A stretch of DNA of 64,000 nt from Leptolyngbya sp. FACHB-8 (GCF_014695575.1 NZ_JACJOO010000074.1:62001-126000), one strand, 5' to 3'; positions 9,228 through 18,339 are shown, numbered from the stretch's first letter. Notes: a model not told the origin generated them from the sequence alone. Translations and numbers: made by a program.

Positions 9228-9941
9228 GTGTTAAAAGAAAAGGCTCAATTTTCTATGAATTGTAACTGCAATTTGGTATGGGCCGGCCAGGTGCCCTATG
9301 AGCAAAGCTGGGAATGGCAGCGATCGCTCGTTCGCCACAAGCAACAAAACCCTGACGCTCCAGATTGGCTGTTGCTGCTAGAACATCCCCCGGTCTACAC
9401 CCTGGGAACAGGCTCAACCACTGACTTCCTCAAATTTGACCCTGAAGCGGAAGGCGTAACGGTGCATCGCACAGAACGGGGTGGGGAGGTAACCTATCAT
9501 GCGCTTGGGCAGTTAGTCGGGTATCCCATTCTGAACCTACGCCGATATCAGCAGGATTTGCACTGGTATCTACGGAACCTGGAAGAGGTTGTGATTCAGG
9601 CGATCGCCCCCTATGGTCTTCAGGGTGAGCGCATTGACGGTCTCACAGGAGTTTGGGTTGAAGGTCATAAGGTGGCCGCGATTGGCATTAAGGTAAGCCG
9701 CTGGATTACGATGCACGGGTTTGCCCTGAACGTATGCCCCGACCTCAGCGGATTTCGGCAGATTGTACCCTGTGGTATTGCAGATCGCCCTGTGGGAAGC
9801 CTGGCGCAATGGGTGCCAGAAATTACATTGGAGGAAATGAGAGGGGCGATCGCCCAAAGCTTCAGCCATGTTTTTGAGATTCCACTCGTGCCCACTCCGT
9901 TGGAATCCATGACGCAACCAATCTCAGCTCTACCCTCCTGA
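9228..9941 (+). CDS. lipB: Octanoyltransferase LipB
   Basis: Transfers octanoyl groups from acyl carrier protein to lipoyl domains (lipoate synthesis). Visible family signatures are [13 protein letters not shown], the [19 protein letters not shown] block that binds substrate, the K-V-A-A-I-G-I-K-V motif with the catalytic lysine, HGFALNV, and IVPCGI with the catalytic cysteine. Length (about 230 aa) is normal. GTG 9228 is preceded by GAGG at a short distance; ATG 9255 is an alternative start. No lipA is adjacent. Confidence 0.93.
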   Translation: MLKEKAQFSMNCNCNLVWAGQVPYEQSWEWQRSLVRHKQQNPDAPDWLLLLEHPPVYTLGTGSTTDFLKFDPEAEGVTVHRTERGGEVTYHALGQLVGYPILNLRRYQQDLHWYLRNLEEVVIQAIAPYGLQGERIDGLTGVWVEGHKVAAIGIKVSRWITMHGFALNVCPDLSGFRQIVPCGIADRPVGSLAQWVPEITLEEMRGAIAQSFSHVFEIPLVPTPLESMTQPISALPS

Positions 9942-10370
9942 AAGAAGGTCGTTAGAACTAAGCCGATATGTGTGGGAGCGTAATTCTGACGACCTCTCGA
10001 TTAGCACGTTGCTCCAGTGATGTTTCAACCTGTGGATGTGGAGAAAGGGGCACTTCGTGCCCCTTTCCCCACATCCCATCCATGGGCCTAGAACACTATC
10101 AAAAGTCCCTGAAAGGGCTGATTTTTCAAACACTTCCAAGCTCGGATGCGACTAGTTGAATTCACTAGCTAAGTAAAGTTGCGGGTGTTATGCTTAAGCT
10201 ACAGCGGCAGGAAAGTCTTTTGAGACAAGGCTTTAGTGTGAATACATACACTCAAGCCGCCCTGGTTAAGTCTGTTTCCTTCATAACCGTCAGGGAAAGC
10301 ATTCACGCTCACTCATAACTTTGTGCGGATGAAATAATTCATCCGGCATTTTGGCATAGGTGCTCTCCCC
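9942..10370. other. Intergenic with hairpins; possible small RNA
   Basis: Contains an imperfect long hairpin (10034-10076, tip GGCAC-ttc-GTGCC). A second structured stretch at about 10150-10350 has two smaller stems, one around AAGGCTTTAGTGTG/CACTCAAGCC and one around CGGATGAA/TTCATCCG followed by CATTTT. The last resembles a weak terminator. A small RNA or leader is possible but not shown. Confidence 0.35.
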
Positions 10371-10709
10371 ATGGGAAATAATTTTTCCGGTAATTCCATT
10401 GACCTGGATTGGTCTGAGCAGACAGAGGAGGTGTTTCGCCTTCCTTCAACCCGGGAACATTCAGCCCCTTCTACACCAGCAGCGCAACACACAACCTCCT
10501 TCTTACTAGAACTTGGGTTAGGCCGCATTTACTCTGGTGCGGCGCCCCTTGCGCCTCTGAGAAAACGAGACTGGGCCGCACTTGAAGACTGGTTCCAAGC
10601 TGACTCTATGCCTGAAATTGAAGCCGATATTCACCACAATTTATTGTTGCGATTTCCAGAACCCTGCTGGGAAGATCACATTTTTGGTTTTTTAGGCGAG
10701 TTCCTATAG
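10371..10709 (+). CDS. Hypothetical protein (112 aa)
   Basis: A soluble acidic protein of 112 residues with no signal peptide, membrane segment or recognised motif. The N-terminal 45 residues look disordered (Ser/Thr/Pro-rich). The rest (LLELGLGRIYSGAAPLAPL, then a Trp/Asp-rich helix) looks folded. No good ribosome binding site precedes the ATG. An antisense frame at 10313-10528 is less protein-like. A hairpin with AT-rich flanks at 10758-10786 follows and could end the transcript. Confidence 0.5.
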   Translation: MGNNFSGNSIDLDWSEQTEEVFRLPSTREHSAPSTPAAQHTTSFLLELGLGRIYSGAAPLAPLRKRDWAALEDWFQADSMPEIEADIHHNLLLRFPEPCWEDHIFGFLGEFL

Positions 10710-10757
10710 CGCTTTCTCCTAACGTTTTTCGAGCATGCTTGAAACACTACCCAAATG

Positions 10758-10786
10758 TTTTTTCGTGCGCGAGGCGCACGAAAAAA
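10758..10786. terminator. Hairpin with triloop between convergent genes
   Basis: A perfect 13-base stem TTTTTTCGTGCGC with loop GAG and its complement lies between the convergent genes ending at 10709 and 10827. The A- and T-rich outer ends supply a U-run on both strands, so a bidirectional terminator is likely. Relatives of this hairpin, partly decayed, are near 21500, 44655 and 53715. Confidence 0.7.
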
Positions 10787-10826
10787 TAACCCCGTCAGCG
10801 GGTTTTAAAGCGTTCCCTAGTTCCGA

Positions 10827-11348
10827 TTAATTAGACGAAGTTTTGAGAGATGCAAAAAACTCTGCTGGAGTTGTCTGCTCATATTTCTCGAAAGGTTGGT
10901 GAATCCATGGATCATCGGGCAAGTAGGAGACATAGTAGTCTGGCTTGATGATGGAGCAGTCCTTATACCAGAGGACAGCCGTACGAATCTCATCAACGTA
11001 AAACCCGTACTTGGTTTGCAACCAACTGATACTCCGCTTCAAGGTATGCCCGGAGTCTACCAAGTCGTCTACCAGCAAGACATGGCTACCCAAGTTGGCC
11101 GTGGTTTTAGAGAGATCCTGAGAAAACGTTACCGAACCTCGAATCTGATTATTGGGGCCACCGTAGGAAGCAGTCGATAGTACTGCAAGGGGTTGATCAA
11201 ACAGGCGGGCCAGGATATCGCCAACCCGTAACCCACCCTTTGCCAGACACACAATTTGATTAAATTGCCACTGAGACTCGTAAACTTTCAGGGCAAGTTG
11301 CTCGATAGTTTCGTGGTACTCGGGCCAGGAGACATACAGATCGGGCAT
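10827..11348 (-). CDS. Phosphoribosyltransferase, purine type
   Basis: A type I PRTase fold of 173 residues. The PRPP-binding loop reads VLLVDDLVDSGHTL (about residues 88-101) and the N-terminal AKGGLRVGDILARLF is the PPi loop region. By comparison it is closest to small xanthine/guanine or hypoxanthine phosphoribosyltransferases, which convert a purine base and PRPP to the nucleotide; exact base specificity cannot be read from sequence. It is a single gene on the minus strand, divergent from the GPH carrier at 11525. Confidence 0.85.
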   Translation of the reverse strand: MPDLYVSWPEYHETIEQLALKVYESQWQFNQIVCLAKGGLRVGDILARLFDQPLAVLSTASYGGPNNQIRGSVTFSQDLSKTTANLGSHVLLVDDLVDSGHTLKRSISWLQTKYGFYVDEIRTAVLWYKDCSIIKPDYYVSYLPDDPWIHQPFEKYEQTTPAEFFASLKTSSN

Positions 11349-11524
11349 GGGAGCAGCAGTAGGGAAAGAGGAATAATGGCACCAGGCAACGATTTTTTCC
11401 AGCTAAAACCGGAATACCACGATGCAGCTTAGTGAAGATGATGAGCATGATACAACTCTTGAACATCATCATGGAATCAGCAACGCCGAATCGGTATTAG
11501 ACTGATGACCTGACCTTTTACAGC

Positions 11525-12976
11525 ATGGATGGTAACCCTGTGGTGGCAAGTAAACGCCCCTCTGACAAACTCAGCTTTGCAACCAAGTTAGCCTATGGGG
11601 CCGGAGACTTGGGGCCTGCCATCACTGCCAACATGCTGGGTGTGTTTTTGCTCATTTTTTTTACGAGTGTAGCGGGATTGAACCCCGGCCTTGCGGGTAG
11701 CGTACTGATGATCAGCAAAGTTTGGGATGCGGTCAACGACCCCATGGTGGGTTGGTTGAGCGATCGCAGCCAGAACCGCCTGGGTCGTCGCCTTCCCTGG
11801 ATGTTATGGGGAGCCATTCCCTTTGGCCTCTTCTTCTTTTTGCAATGGCTTGTGCCGCGCTTTAATGCTGACCCCACGGTCAATCAATGGAGTTTGGTTG
11901 CCTACTATCTGGCGATCGCTATCGTCTTCAACACCTTCTACACCGTCGTTAATCTTCCCTACACAACCCTGACCGCCGAACTCACCCAGGATTACGACGA
12001 GCGCACCAGCCTCAGCAGTTTTCGATTCACTTTCTCCATTGGTGGCAGTATTCTCTCCCTGGTACTCGCTCTAGGCGTTTTCGCCCTGGTCAAAGATAAC
12101 CCCGTGAATCAGTACCTGTGGATAGGGGGCATCTCAGCAGTGCTGTCGGTATTACCACTCTACTGGTGTGTCTATGGTGTGCGAAAACGGGTTATGGAGG
12201 TGGAGCGCGAGCGCCAGGAACTGCCCCAACCGGAATCCATTCCCTTTGCCGAACAAATCAAAATCGCCTTTAGCAATCGTGCCTTTCTATTTGTGATCGG
12301 CATTTACCTCTGCTCCTGGCTGGCGGTACAGAACACGGTTACAGTCATTCCCTACTTCGTCAAGAACTGGATGGGTCTGGGCGATCAGGACTTCACTAAA
12401 GTGGTAATTGCAGTGCAAGTCACCAGCTTACTGATGCTCTTTGTCTGGAGTGCCGTCAGTCGCCGAGTCGGCAAACGAGTAGTTTATTTCATGGGAATGG
12501 TGCTGTGGATTGTGGCACAAATCGGACTCTTTCTACTCCAACCGGGACAAGTGGGATGGATGTACGGTCTGGCCATCATGGCTGGCTTTGGGGTTTCCAC
12601 AGCCTACCTAATTCCCTGGTCGATGATTCCCGATGTGATCGAATTGGATGAATGGCAAACAGGCCACCGCCGAGAGGGGGTGTTCTATAGCTTTATGGTG
12701 CTGCTGCAAAAGCTGGCTCTGGCTCTAGGCCTGTTTTTAGTGGGGCAAGTATTGGAAAAGTCTGGCTTTATCACAACTGCTGCAGGTGAGGCCCCACCTG
12801 TGCAACCCGAATCGGCCTTGTTTGCCATTCGCCTCATGGTTGGCCCGGCTCCTGCCATTGTCCTGATTATTGGCCTGGTGCTGGCTTACTTCTACCCGCT
12901 CACCCGCGAGGTACATGCCGAGTTGGTCATGCGGTTGGAAGAGCGGCGAGCCCAAGCCAGAGTGTCCGAAGAGTAG
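11525..12976 (+). CDS. GPH-family sugar:cation symporter
   Basis: 483 residues with about 12 hydrophobic segments. The N-terminal region has KLAYGAGDLG and DPMVGWLSDRSQNRLGRRLP, the signature of the glycoside-pentoside-hexuronide (MFS_2) carriers. A charged central loop (about 205-235) and the later DVIELDEWQTGHRREG motif also fit. Such proteins move sugars across the inner membrane with sodium or protons; the substrate is not predictable here. The gene stands alone and converges on the DUF2555-like gene. Confidence 0.9.
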   Translation: MDGNPVVASKRPSDKLSFATKLAYGAGDLGPAITANMLGVFLLIFFTSVAGLNPGLAGSVLMISKVWDAVNDPMVGWLSDRSQNRLGRRLPWMLWGAIPFGLFFFLQWLVPRFNADPTVNQWSLVAYYLAIAIVFNTFYTVVNLPYTTLTAELTQDYDERTSLSSFRFTFSIGGSILSLVLALGVFALVKDNPVNQYLWIGGISAVLSVLPLYWCVYGVRKRVMEVERERQELPQPESIPFAEQIKIAFSNRAFLFVIGIYLCSWLAVQNTVTVIPYFVKNWMGLGDQDFTKVVIAVQVTSLLMLFVWSAVSRRVGKRVVYFMGMVLWIVAQIGLFLLQPGQVGWMYGLAIMAGFGVSTAYLIPWSMIPDVIELDEWQTGHRREGVFYSFMVLLQKLALALGLFLVGQVLEKSGFITTAAGEAPPVQPESALFAIRLMVGPAPAIVLIIGLVLAYFYPLTREVHAELVMRLEERRAQARVSEE

Positions 12977-12983
12977 CCCAAAA

Positions 12984-13016
12984 AATAAGGGCCACCCTTT
13001 TGGGGTGGCCCTTATT
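12984..13016 (-). terminator. Intrinsic terminator of the 13027 gene
   Basis: The 14-base stem 12984-12997/13003-13016 (AATAAGGGCCACCC) is followed on the minus strand by a run of six T residues. This gives a textbook terminator for the minus-strand gene ending at 13027. The same hairpin may also stop transcripts from the GPH gene on the plus strand. Confidence 0.8.
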
Positions 13017-13026
13017 GGGACAAATC

Positions 13027-13239
13027 TCACGATTCGTCGTAGGCTTCCATATCCAGCAGGTAGTAGTAAGGCTCTGCGAGCTCCGGCCGTTGAAAGGCGA
13101 TCGCTCGCAATAAATGCCAATCCTTTAAGCAATCGAAGGGACTGCTGTAGGAATCCTGCTCCAAACGCTCTGCCAGGTCTGCTACATCTTTCTCGGTCAG
13201 GTGAGTTACATCCTGTTCGGAAAAGCTCAGCGTCGTCAT
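13027..13239 (-). CDS. Small cyanobacterial protein, DUF2555-like
   Basis: 70 residues with a clear ribosome binding site (GGAGGA six bases before the ATG at 13239; a GTG one codon upstream is less likely). The sequence pattern, DVADLAERLEQDSYSSPF then KDWHLLRAIAFQRPEL and an acidic C-terminus YYLLDMEAYDE, matches what I recall of the short cyanobacteria-only DUF2555 proteins. It is cytosolic, helical and of unknown function. Family assignment is from memory of the motif. Confidence 0.75.
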   Translation of the reverse strand: MTTLSFSEQDVTHLTEKDVADLAERLEQDSYSSPFDCLKDWHLLRAIAFQRPELAEPYYYLLDMEAYDES

Positions 13240-13329
13240 CACCGGTCCTCCCCATCGATTGCAAGAGACAGCATAGTCTTCCGGCTTTTGCCTAGAATTC
13301 TATCTGTTTTACTATCCTCATTACTTATC

Positions 13330-14025
13330 CTAAGCGGTTCCGCCGGATGGCTGAAAGATCTGGCGTGTAAAGTTTTGCACAAGCTGTAACACCCGCAGCG
13401 AGATCTCGTGGCCCCCCTCCAGTTCCTGATAGGTCACTGAAACGCCCAAGTCTTGCAACATATCTCGGCTGGTTTGGGCCGACTGGAGCGGTACAACAGA
13501 GTCTTGCCGTCCATGCACCATAAACACGGGCGGAGGTGAATCCAGGGGTTGCACCGGGCTATGGAGGTAACCGCTCAGGACAATCAGCCCGGCGAGGGGG
13601 AGTGTAAGTCCCACTTCCATCGTCATGGCTCCTCCCTGGGAAAAGCCAGCCAGTATGGTTTTCTCAAGGGGAACTCCGGTTGAGGTGGAGAGCGATCGCA
13701 CCCACTCCGTCAACATATGACGGCTCTCCACTAACTCTGGTTGTTGAGCTAACGAGGGTTCACAGGTAAAGGTGTAATTGGGCGGAAAGTTATACCACAC
13801 ACGCCCATCCGGACCAAAGGGAAAGGGAAACGGTGCGTCTGGGAAGATCATTTGGAACTCCGGCAACTCCAAATAATCTGCCAGGGCAGCAACATCCTGG
13901 GCACTGGCTCCCCATCCATGCAGAGCGATCAAAAGCCCCTGAGATGCCTGACCGTTGCGGGGAGGGATAGAAATCGCACGTAAAGACAGAACAGTACCTC
14001 CTGAACACTTCACTACAGGCATCAT
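13330..14025 (-). CDS. Phospholipase/carboxylesterase-type alpha/beta hydrolase
   Basis: Serine hydrolase of the Abhydrolase_2 family. LHGWGASAQD is the oxyanion region and LAGFSQGGAM holds the nucleophile serine. HGRQDSVVPL carries the acid aspartate and LEGGHEIS the histidine. About 231 residues from ATG 14025, normal for the family; an in-frame TTG at 14070 lies within repeat DNA and is rejected as the start. There is no signal peptide, so it is cytosolic. Likely substrates are short acyl esters, lysophospholipids or acyl-proteins, which the sequence does not distinguish. Confidence 0.88.
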   Translation of the reverse strand: MMPVVKCSGGTVLSLRAISIPPRNGQASQGLLIALHGWGASAQDVAALADYLELPEFQMIFPDAPFPFPFGPDGRVWYNFPPNYTFTCEPSLAQQPELVESRHMLTEWVRSLSTSTGVPLEKTILAGFSQGGAMTMEVGLTLPLAGLIVLSGYLHSPVQPLDSPPPVFMVHGRQDSVVPLQSAQTSRDMLQDLGVSVTYQELEGGHEISLRVLQLVQNFTRQIFQPSGGTA

Positions 14026-14043
14026 ATAGCTAGAGCTATTTTC

Positions 14044-14154
14044 GTTAACCCCAATTCGGGACAAGTTCAAGAGCCTTTAACCCGAACTCAAGCTCCGTTA
14101 GGAGATAGGGCGAGAGTGAGTGCTGTGGACTCACTCTTGCCCTATCTCCTAACG
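14044..14154. repeat. Family A remnant followed by long hairpin
   Basis: The stretch 14044-14094 looks like the two outer ends of a family A repeat joined without the central hairpins (CCAATTCGGGACAAG ... TTTAACCCGAACTCAAG). Directly after it a 25-base stem with one mismatch (14096-14120/14130-14154, CGTTAGGAGATAGGGC) forms another hairpin. They lie upstream of both the esterase and purH. Confidence 0.65.
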
Positions 14155-14337
14155 AAAGAGTGTGCCTATTCATTTCGTTGAGGGAGAGAACGGCGAAGCA
14201 GCCATTTCTTTTAGGGCTTCAAGCCTGAGAGTTCAGTTTTTCAGGGTTTAATCCCATGCGATAATGGAACGTTGCGGCATTGTCATCCGCCTACAGATCG
14301 GCAACCGCCTGTTGTTTTTCGTTACATCCAAAATCCC

Positions 14338-15873
14338 ATGAGTCTTGCCCTGTTGAGCGTTTCCGATAAAACTGGTCTGGTGGAGTTTGCTCGTCGCCTG
14401 GTTGATGAGTGCGGCTATGGGATTGTCAGCAGTGGCGGCACCGCCCAGACTCTCAAAGATGCCGGTATTCCGGTTACGAAGGTTTCTGACTACACGGGTT
14501 CCCCAGAAATTTTGGGTGGCCGGGTAAAGACGTTACATCCCCGGATCCATGGTGGGATTTTGGCTCGGCGCGACGTTCCCCAAGATGTCACCGATCTAGA
14601 AACCAATCAGATTCAACCCATTGATCTAGTCGTTGTCAACCTCTACCCCTTCGAACAAACCATTGCTAAACCTGGGGTCACGCTGGCAGATGCGGTAGAA
14701 CAAATCGATATTGGTGGCCCCGCCATGCTGCGGGCATCCGCCAAGAACTTTGCCCATGTCACCGTGCTGTGCAATCCGGCTCAATACGATGCGTATATGG
14801 AAGAGTGGCAGCGGGGCAACGGACAAGTTTCCTTTGAATTCCGCAAAGCCTGCGCGTTAGCTGGGTTCCAGCATACGGCGGAGTATGATCGGGCGATCGC
14901 CGCCTACCTCAGCGCCGATCCTGAAGCTCCCCTTCCCGCTCAATTCACCCTCAGCGGTTCTCAAATCCAGGCACTGCGTTATGGCGAGAACCCACACCAA
15001 CCTGCCACCTGGTATCAAACAGGAGCAACTACCAGTGGCTGGGCCGCCGCCACCAAACTCCAGGGCAAGGAACTTAGCTACAACAATCTGGTAGATTTAG
15101 AAGCCGCCCGACGCATCGTTGCGGAATTTAACGACGACCCAGCCGCTGTCATCATTAAACACACCAATCCTTGCGGGGTAGCCCAGGCCAGCACCATCGC
15201 TGAAGCCTACAAGAAGGCCTATGAAGCCGATGCCACCTCGGCCTTTGGCGGCATTGTGGCGCTGAACCGGGCGATCGACACATCAACCGCCTCGCAGCTC
15301 ACCGAAACCTTTTTGGAGTGCGTTGTTGCCCCAGCCTGTGATCCTGAAGCTGAAAAAATCCTGGCTGCCAAATCCAAAGTTCGGGTACTGGTTCTGCCTG
15401 ACTTAGCGAAGGGTGAACCCACCACCGTCAAAGTTATTGCTGGTGGATTTTTGGTGCAAACCGCTGATGATCCCATCATTGACCCAAGTCAGTGGAAGGT
15501 CGTCACGGAGAAGCAGCCAACGGATGCTCAGTGGGCTGAACTGGTATTTGCCTGGAAAGTTTGTAAGCACGTGAAATCTAATGCCATTGTGGTGACGAAC
15601 GATCGCACCACTCGCGGTGTGGGTGCTGGGCAGATGAACCGGGTAGGGTCTGTGGCGCTCGCCATCAAACAGGCTGGCGATTTTGCAAAAGGTGCCGTGT
15701 TAGCCAGTGACGGCTTCTTCCCCTTCGACGACTCTGTGCGAGAGGCAGCAGCAGCGGGGATTGGGGCGATCGCCCAACCGGGAGGCAGTCTCCGGGATCA
15801 ACTCTCAATTGATGCAGCGAACGAATTAGGATTGGCTATGATCTTTACGGGCTTCCGCCACTTTTTACATTAA
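14338..15873 (+). CDS. purH: Bifunctional AICAR formyltransferase / IMP cyclohydrolase
   Basis: Catalyses the last two steps of IMP synthesis. The N-terminal MGS-like cyclohydrolase domain starts LLSVSDKTGLVEFARRL and includes ILGGRVKTLHPRIHGGILA and VDLVVVNLYPF. The C-terminal formyltransferase domain has RYGENPHQPA, the KHTNPCG catalytic block and TSAFGGIVALNR. The length of 511 residues from ATG 14338 is typical. An upstream in-frame start at 14272 would add a 22-residue unrelated tail and is rejected. No other pur gene is adjacent. Confidence 0.97.
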   Translation: MSLALLSVSDKTGLVEFARRLVDECGYGIVSSGGTAQTLKDAGIPVTKVSDYTGSPEILGGRVKTLHPRIHGGILARRDVPQDVTDLETNQIQPIDLVVVNLYPFEQTIAKPGVTLADAVEQIDIGGPAMLRASAKNFAHVTVLCNPAQYDAYMEEWQRGNGQVSFEFRKACALAGFQHTAEYDRAIAAYLSADPEAPLPAQFTLSGSQIQALRYGENPHQPATWYQTGATTSGWAAATKLQGKELSYNNLVDLEAARRIVAEFNDDPAAVIIKHTNPCGVAQASTIAEAYKKAYEADATSAFGGIVALNRAIDTSTASQLTETFLECVVAPACDPEAEKILAAKSKVRVLVLPDLAKGEPTTVKVIAGGFLVQTADDPIIDPSQWKVVTEKQPTDAQWAELVFAWKVCKHVKSNAIVVTNDRTTRGVGAGQMNRVGSVALAIKQAGDFAKGAVLASDGFFPFDDSVREAAAAGIGAIAQPGGSLRDQLSIDAANELGLAMIFTGFRHFLH

Positions 15874-15966
15874 TCGCGGTTTTACGCGGAATTTGGCGCA
15901 GCCCTGTTGCAAGGTTTACTAGGCACATCCGTGTGGGTGTGTCGTGCCGTTACTGTGAGGTTTTTT

Positions 15967-16281
15967 ATGGCATCTGACGCACAACCATCTCTTCCTGCCG
16001 AGGTTTCCCTGACACTATTGCTGGAAGGGGGTCAGCAGCATACGCTCAAAATTGCGTCTAACAATCGGCTGCTACAGCAGTTGTTTGAAACAATTGTGAA
16101 CCGGACCGATAACCGTCCCCAGCATGTTTTTCAAATCCCTATTAACAACGGAGCAGGGGTTCTTTGCTTCGCAGGTGAACGGCTGGTGGGCATTATCACG
16201 GAGCCTCCGCTGATCGTCCAACAGCCCCCCGCACAGGAGCAGACAGTTCCTATGAGTGATCCCCTCGCCCCTGGTGCTTAA
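15967..16281 (+). CDS. Small protein, possible stand-alone N-domain of a 2OG-oxygenase family
   Basis: 104 residues from ATG 15967, preceded by GTGAGG. The sequence (LTLLLEGGQQHTLKIASN, LLQQLFETIVNR, FQIPINNGAGVLCFAGERLV, GIITEPPLIV) resembles, from memory, the N-terminal region of cyanobacterial 2OG-Fe(II) oxygenase-like proteins, but the catalytic double-stranded beta-helix is absent. It is either a stand-alone domain or a truncated gene. No catalytic residues are visible. A good terminator follows at 16353-16383. Confidence 0.55.
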   Translation: MASDAQPSLPAEVSLTLLLEGGQQHTLKIASNNRLLQQLFETIVNRTDNRPQHVFQIPINNGAGVLCFAGERLVGIITEPPLIVQQPPAQEQTVPMSDPLAPGA

Positions 16282-16352
16282 GGGATTTTGACTGTGGATT
16301 CTATTGAGCCCCACGGTCAGGAACATCTTGGATGCATCATGTAATCCTTCGA

Positions 16353-16383
16353 AGCCCTTTGAAACGTTAAGTTTCAAAGGGCT
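16353..16383 (+). terminator. Intrinsic terminator after the 15967 gene
   Basis: A perfect 13-base stem AGCCCTTTGAAAC with a 5-base loop, followed by TTTTC on the plus strand, lies 72 bases after the stop codon. A second 13-base-stem hairpin (16422-16464, AAGAAGGCTGGGT) follows it before the next gene. Confidence 0.8.
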
Positions 16384-16601
16384 TTTCACAAGTCTGCTAT
16401 ACGGCGCTGTATGGGTTGATCAAGAAGGCTGGGTATAGCGCAATGCACTACACCCAGCCTTCTTAATTGTTGTATGTGCCTTTGCCGCGCAGGTAAGGCC
16501 GTTCAGGCCGCAAAAACTACCCAAGTTGTGGCCCAATAGGTATACCCTTTCTATGATAAGTTTTATGAAGAATCTAAAATCTTCCGAAACCGCAGAGACG
16601 T

Positions 16602-17084
16602 ATGAGCGTTGCCCTTCCGGAGTCCGTTAAAGTCTGGAGCCAGTTCTTTCATCCAATTTTGATGTGGGTGCTGTTTGCTCTCACCCTGTATGCCTTTTAC
16701 CTGGGTATGCAATCGCGTCGGATTCGCTCTGCAGAGGCTGATGTGCGTAAGCAGCTGATTCAAGGTAAGTTTGGCTTTCGCCATCATCAGCTGGGAGCAA
16801 TTCTGCTATCGACCATGGTGCTGGGCACCCTGGTCGGTATGGGTGTCACCTACATCAACAATGGCAAATTGTTTATGGGGCCTCACCTGCTTGCTGGTCT
16901 GGGAATGACAGGACTGATGGCAACGTCCGCCGCGCTGACCCCCTTTATGCAAAAAGGCAATGATTGGGCTCGAAGCTTCCATATCGGTTTGAATGTAGCC
17001 CTCGTTGGATTGTTTGGTTGGCAAGCGGTCACAGGAATGCAAATCACTCAGCGGATTGTTGGTCGTATTCTGGGTGATAGTTGA
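16602..17084 (+). CDS. DUF4079 membrane protein
   Basis: 160 residues with four hydrophobic segments (about 15-32, 65-85, 95-115 and 128-147). The conserved FHPILMWVLF near the N-terminus, FGFRHHQLGAILL, GPHLLAGLG and SFHIGLNV place single histidines in or near each helix. This resembles b-type cytochrome or heme-binding four-helix proteins and matches the DUF4079 family of cyanobacteria and plastids. Function is not established; a redox role in thylakoid or plasma membrane is inferred from the histidines. Confidence 0.85.
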   Translation: MSVALPESVKVWSQFFHPILMWVLFALTLYAFYLGMQSRRIRSAEADVRKQLIQGKFGFRHHQLGAILLSTMVLGTLVGMGVTYINNGKLFMGPHLLAGLGMTGLMATSAALTPFMQKGNDWARSFHIGLNVALVGLFGWQAVTGMQITQRIVGRILGDS

Positions 17085-17098
17085 TTCCTTTAACAAGG

Positions 17099-17125
17099 AT
17101 TTAGCGTAGATTTTCTACGCTAAAT
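17099..17125. terminator. Short perfect hairpin after the DUF4079 gene
   Basis: Inverted repeat ATTTAGCGTAGA with its complement and a 3-base loop, 15 bases after the stop codon. There is no T-run, so its terminator role is inferred from position. Confidence 0.5.
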
Positions 17126-17314
17126 CACTGGATTCAGATTCCTTGAAAGCTCTTTGATTCCTTAAGAAATTAGAAAACTTGTAATGAAGGGCGATCGCAC
17201 AACCCCCTTCCCTCTGCCTCTCTGGAGAGATAGAAGGGCGATCCCCATTCAAGATAAGATAATGCTCAACGCCCTTCCGGGTTTTTTCGCTGTCAAAGTC
17301 AACCGCGAGGTTTT

Positions 17315-17719
17315 ATGAAATCATTGCTCTCTCGTATTTTTGCCCTGGTACTAGTGCTTGTCGTCAGCCTAACCGGGCTAACCGCCTGCTCGAATCCGAG
17401 CAATCTCACGGGAAGCTACCGCGACGATTCCTTGATGGTGATCGAAAGCCTGCGAACGGCCATCAACATTCCCGATAGTACCCCTCAAAAGGTAGCGGCT
17501 CAGGCAGAAGCTCGTCAGCTGATCAACGATTTCTTCTCCCGTTATCGCCGCGATGATTCTCTGGCAAAGCTGACCTCATTCACCACCATGCGTACTGCCC
17601 TTAACTCCCTGGCAGGTCACTACAGCTCCTACCCCAATCGTCCTGTACCTGAAAAACTCAAGCAACGCCTGGAGAAGGAGTTTGCGCAAGTTGAAGCTGC
17701 CCTCAAGCGTGGTGCTTAA
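17315..17719 (+). CDS. psb27: Photosystem II assembly lipoprotein Psb27
   Basis: A 134-residue lipoprotein. The signal peptide ends in the lipobox LTAC, giving Cys25 as the lipidated residue. The mature part is a four-helix bundle with the Psb27 patterns TGSYRDDSLMVIESLR and FFSRYRRDDSLAKLTSF. Psb27 binds CP43 on the lumenal side of assembling or damaged photosystem II and helps manganese-cluster assembly and repair. The gene 15 bases downstream may be co-transcribed. Confidence 0.95.
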   Translation: MKSLLSRIFALVLVLVVSLTGLTACSNPSNLTGSYRDDSLMVIESLRTAINIPDSTPQKVAAQAEARQLINDFFSRYRRDDSLAKLTSFTTMRTALNSLAGHYSSYPNRPVPEKLKQRLEKEFAQVEAALKRGA

Positions 17720-17733
17720 GCCCCTCTTTTACT

Positions 17734-18153
17734 ATGGAACGTGGCCTGCTCTGGTTACCACTACTCGTTCTTTTTTTCTGGTTAGCTTGGGCTGGCTGGA
17801 ATGAGTATCAAAAGTTGGAAGCCTACAAGGTTTGGGCATCTGATTTTGAGCGGGCCAAATACGATATTTTGTCGGCCCTAGGCCAGTCTGGAGATACCCT
17901 TACCTGGGGTAAACCGACTCGCCAAGGGCCGATTAATTTGCAAACGCTATCCCGTCAGCAAATTTCATCCGTGCAGGTTTGGGTGGATGGAGGAGCGATC
18001 GCCCTTGACGCAGAAAGTCCGACAGGCCGCCGTTCTGAAATTCGGTTACAGCTCCCTGAAACATTTATCAGCATTCCATTCACCGACGCAACACTGGCCG
18101 TGCGATGGGGCCGTTTTTTGAATGAATGGTTGCAATCCGATCAAACTGTGTAG
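17734..18153 (+). CDS. Membrane-anchored hypothetical protein downstream of psb27
   Basis: 139 residues. One hydrophobic helix at 4-22 rich in Trp (LPLLVLFFWLAWAGW) anchors a soluble domain that is probably on the lumenal/periplasmic or cytoplasmic face. There are no cysteines after the anchor and no known motif. The 15-base gap to psb27 suggests co-transcription and perhaps a thylakoid role, which is inference only. Confidence 0.65.
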   Translation: MERGLLWLPLLVLFFWLAWAGWNEYQKLEAYKVWASDFERAKYDILSALGQSGDTLTWGKPTRQGPINLQTLSRQQISSVQVWVDGGAIALDAESPTGRRSEIRLQLPETFISIPFTDATLAVRWGRFLNEWLQSDQTV

Positions 18154-18208
18154 ATTTTGAAGATAAAAATGAAGCGCTGCACACCATGTGGTGCTTGTTT
18201 TCATTAAC

Positions 18209-18315
18209 TTAGGAGATTTCCAGAAAAGAACTTCCCCATTTTTTGGAAAAAGGACGCGGCTTCGCCGCGTCCTTTTTCCAAAAAATGGGGATATTGTTTC
18301 TCAGAAACCTCCTTA
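18209..18315. repeat. Family D hairpin repeat, copy D3 (different core)
   Basis: The ends match copies D1 and D2 (TTAGGAGATTTCC at the left, CAGAAACCTCCTTA at the right) but the centre is unrelated. Here it is a perfect 27-base stem 18234-18260/18264-18290 with triloop TTC framed GC-TTC-GC. It lies 56 bases after the stop at 18153. Confidence 0.9.
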
Positions 18316-18339
18316 GTTCTACGCATCTGTGGTTGAAAT

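Noticed and set aside
10313-10528. Minus-strand 71-codon frame opposite the 10371 gene
   Set aside because: Cys/Ser-rich mixed composition and no ribosome site; the plus-strand frame is more protein-like.
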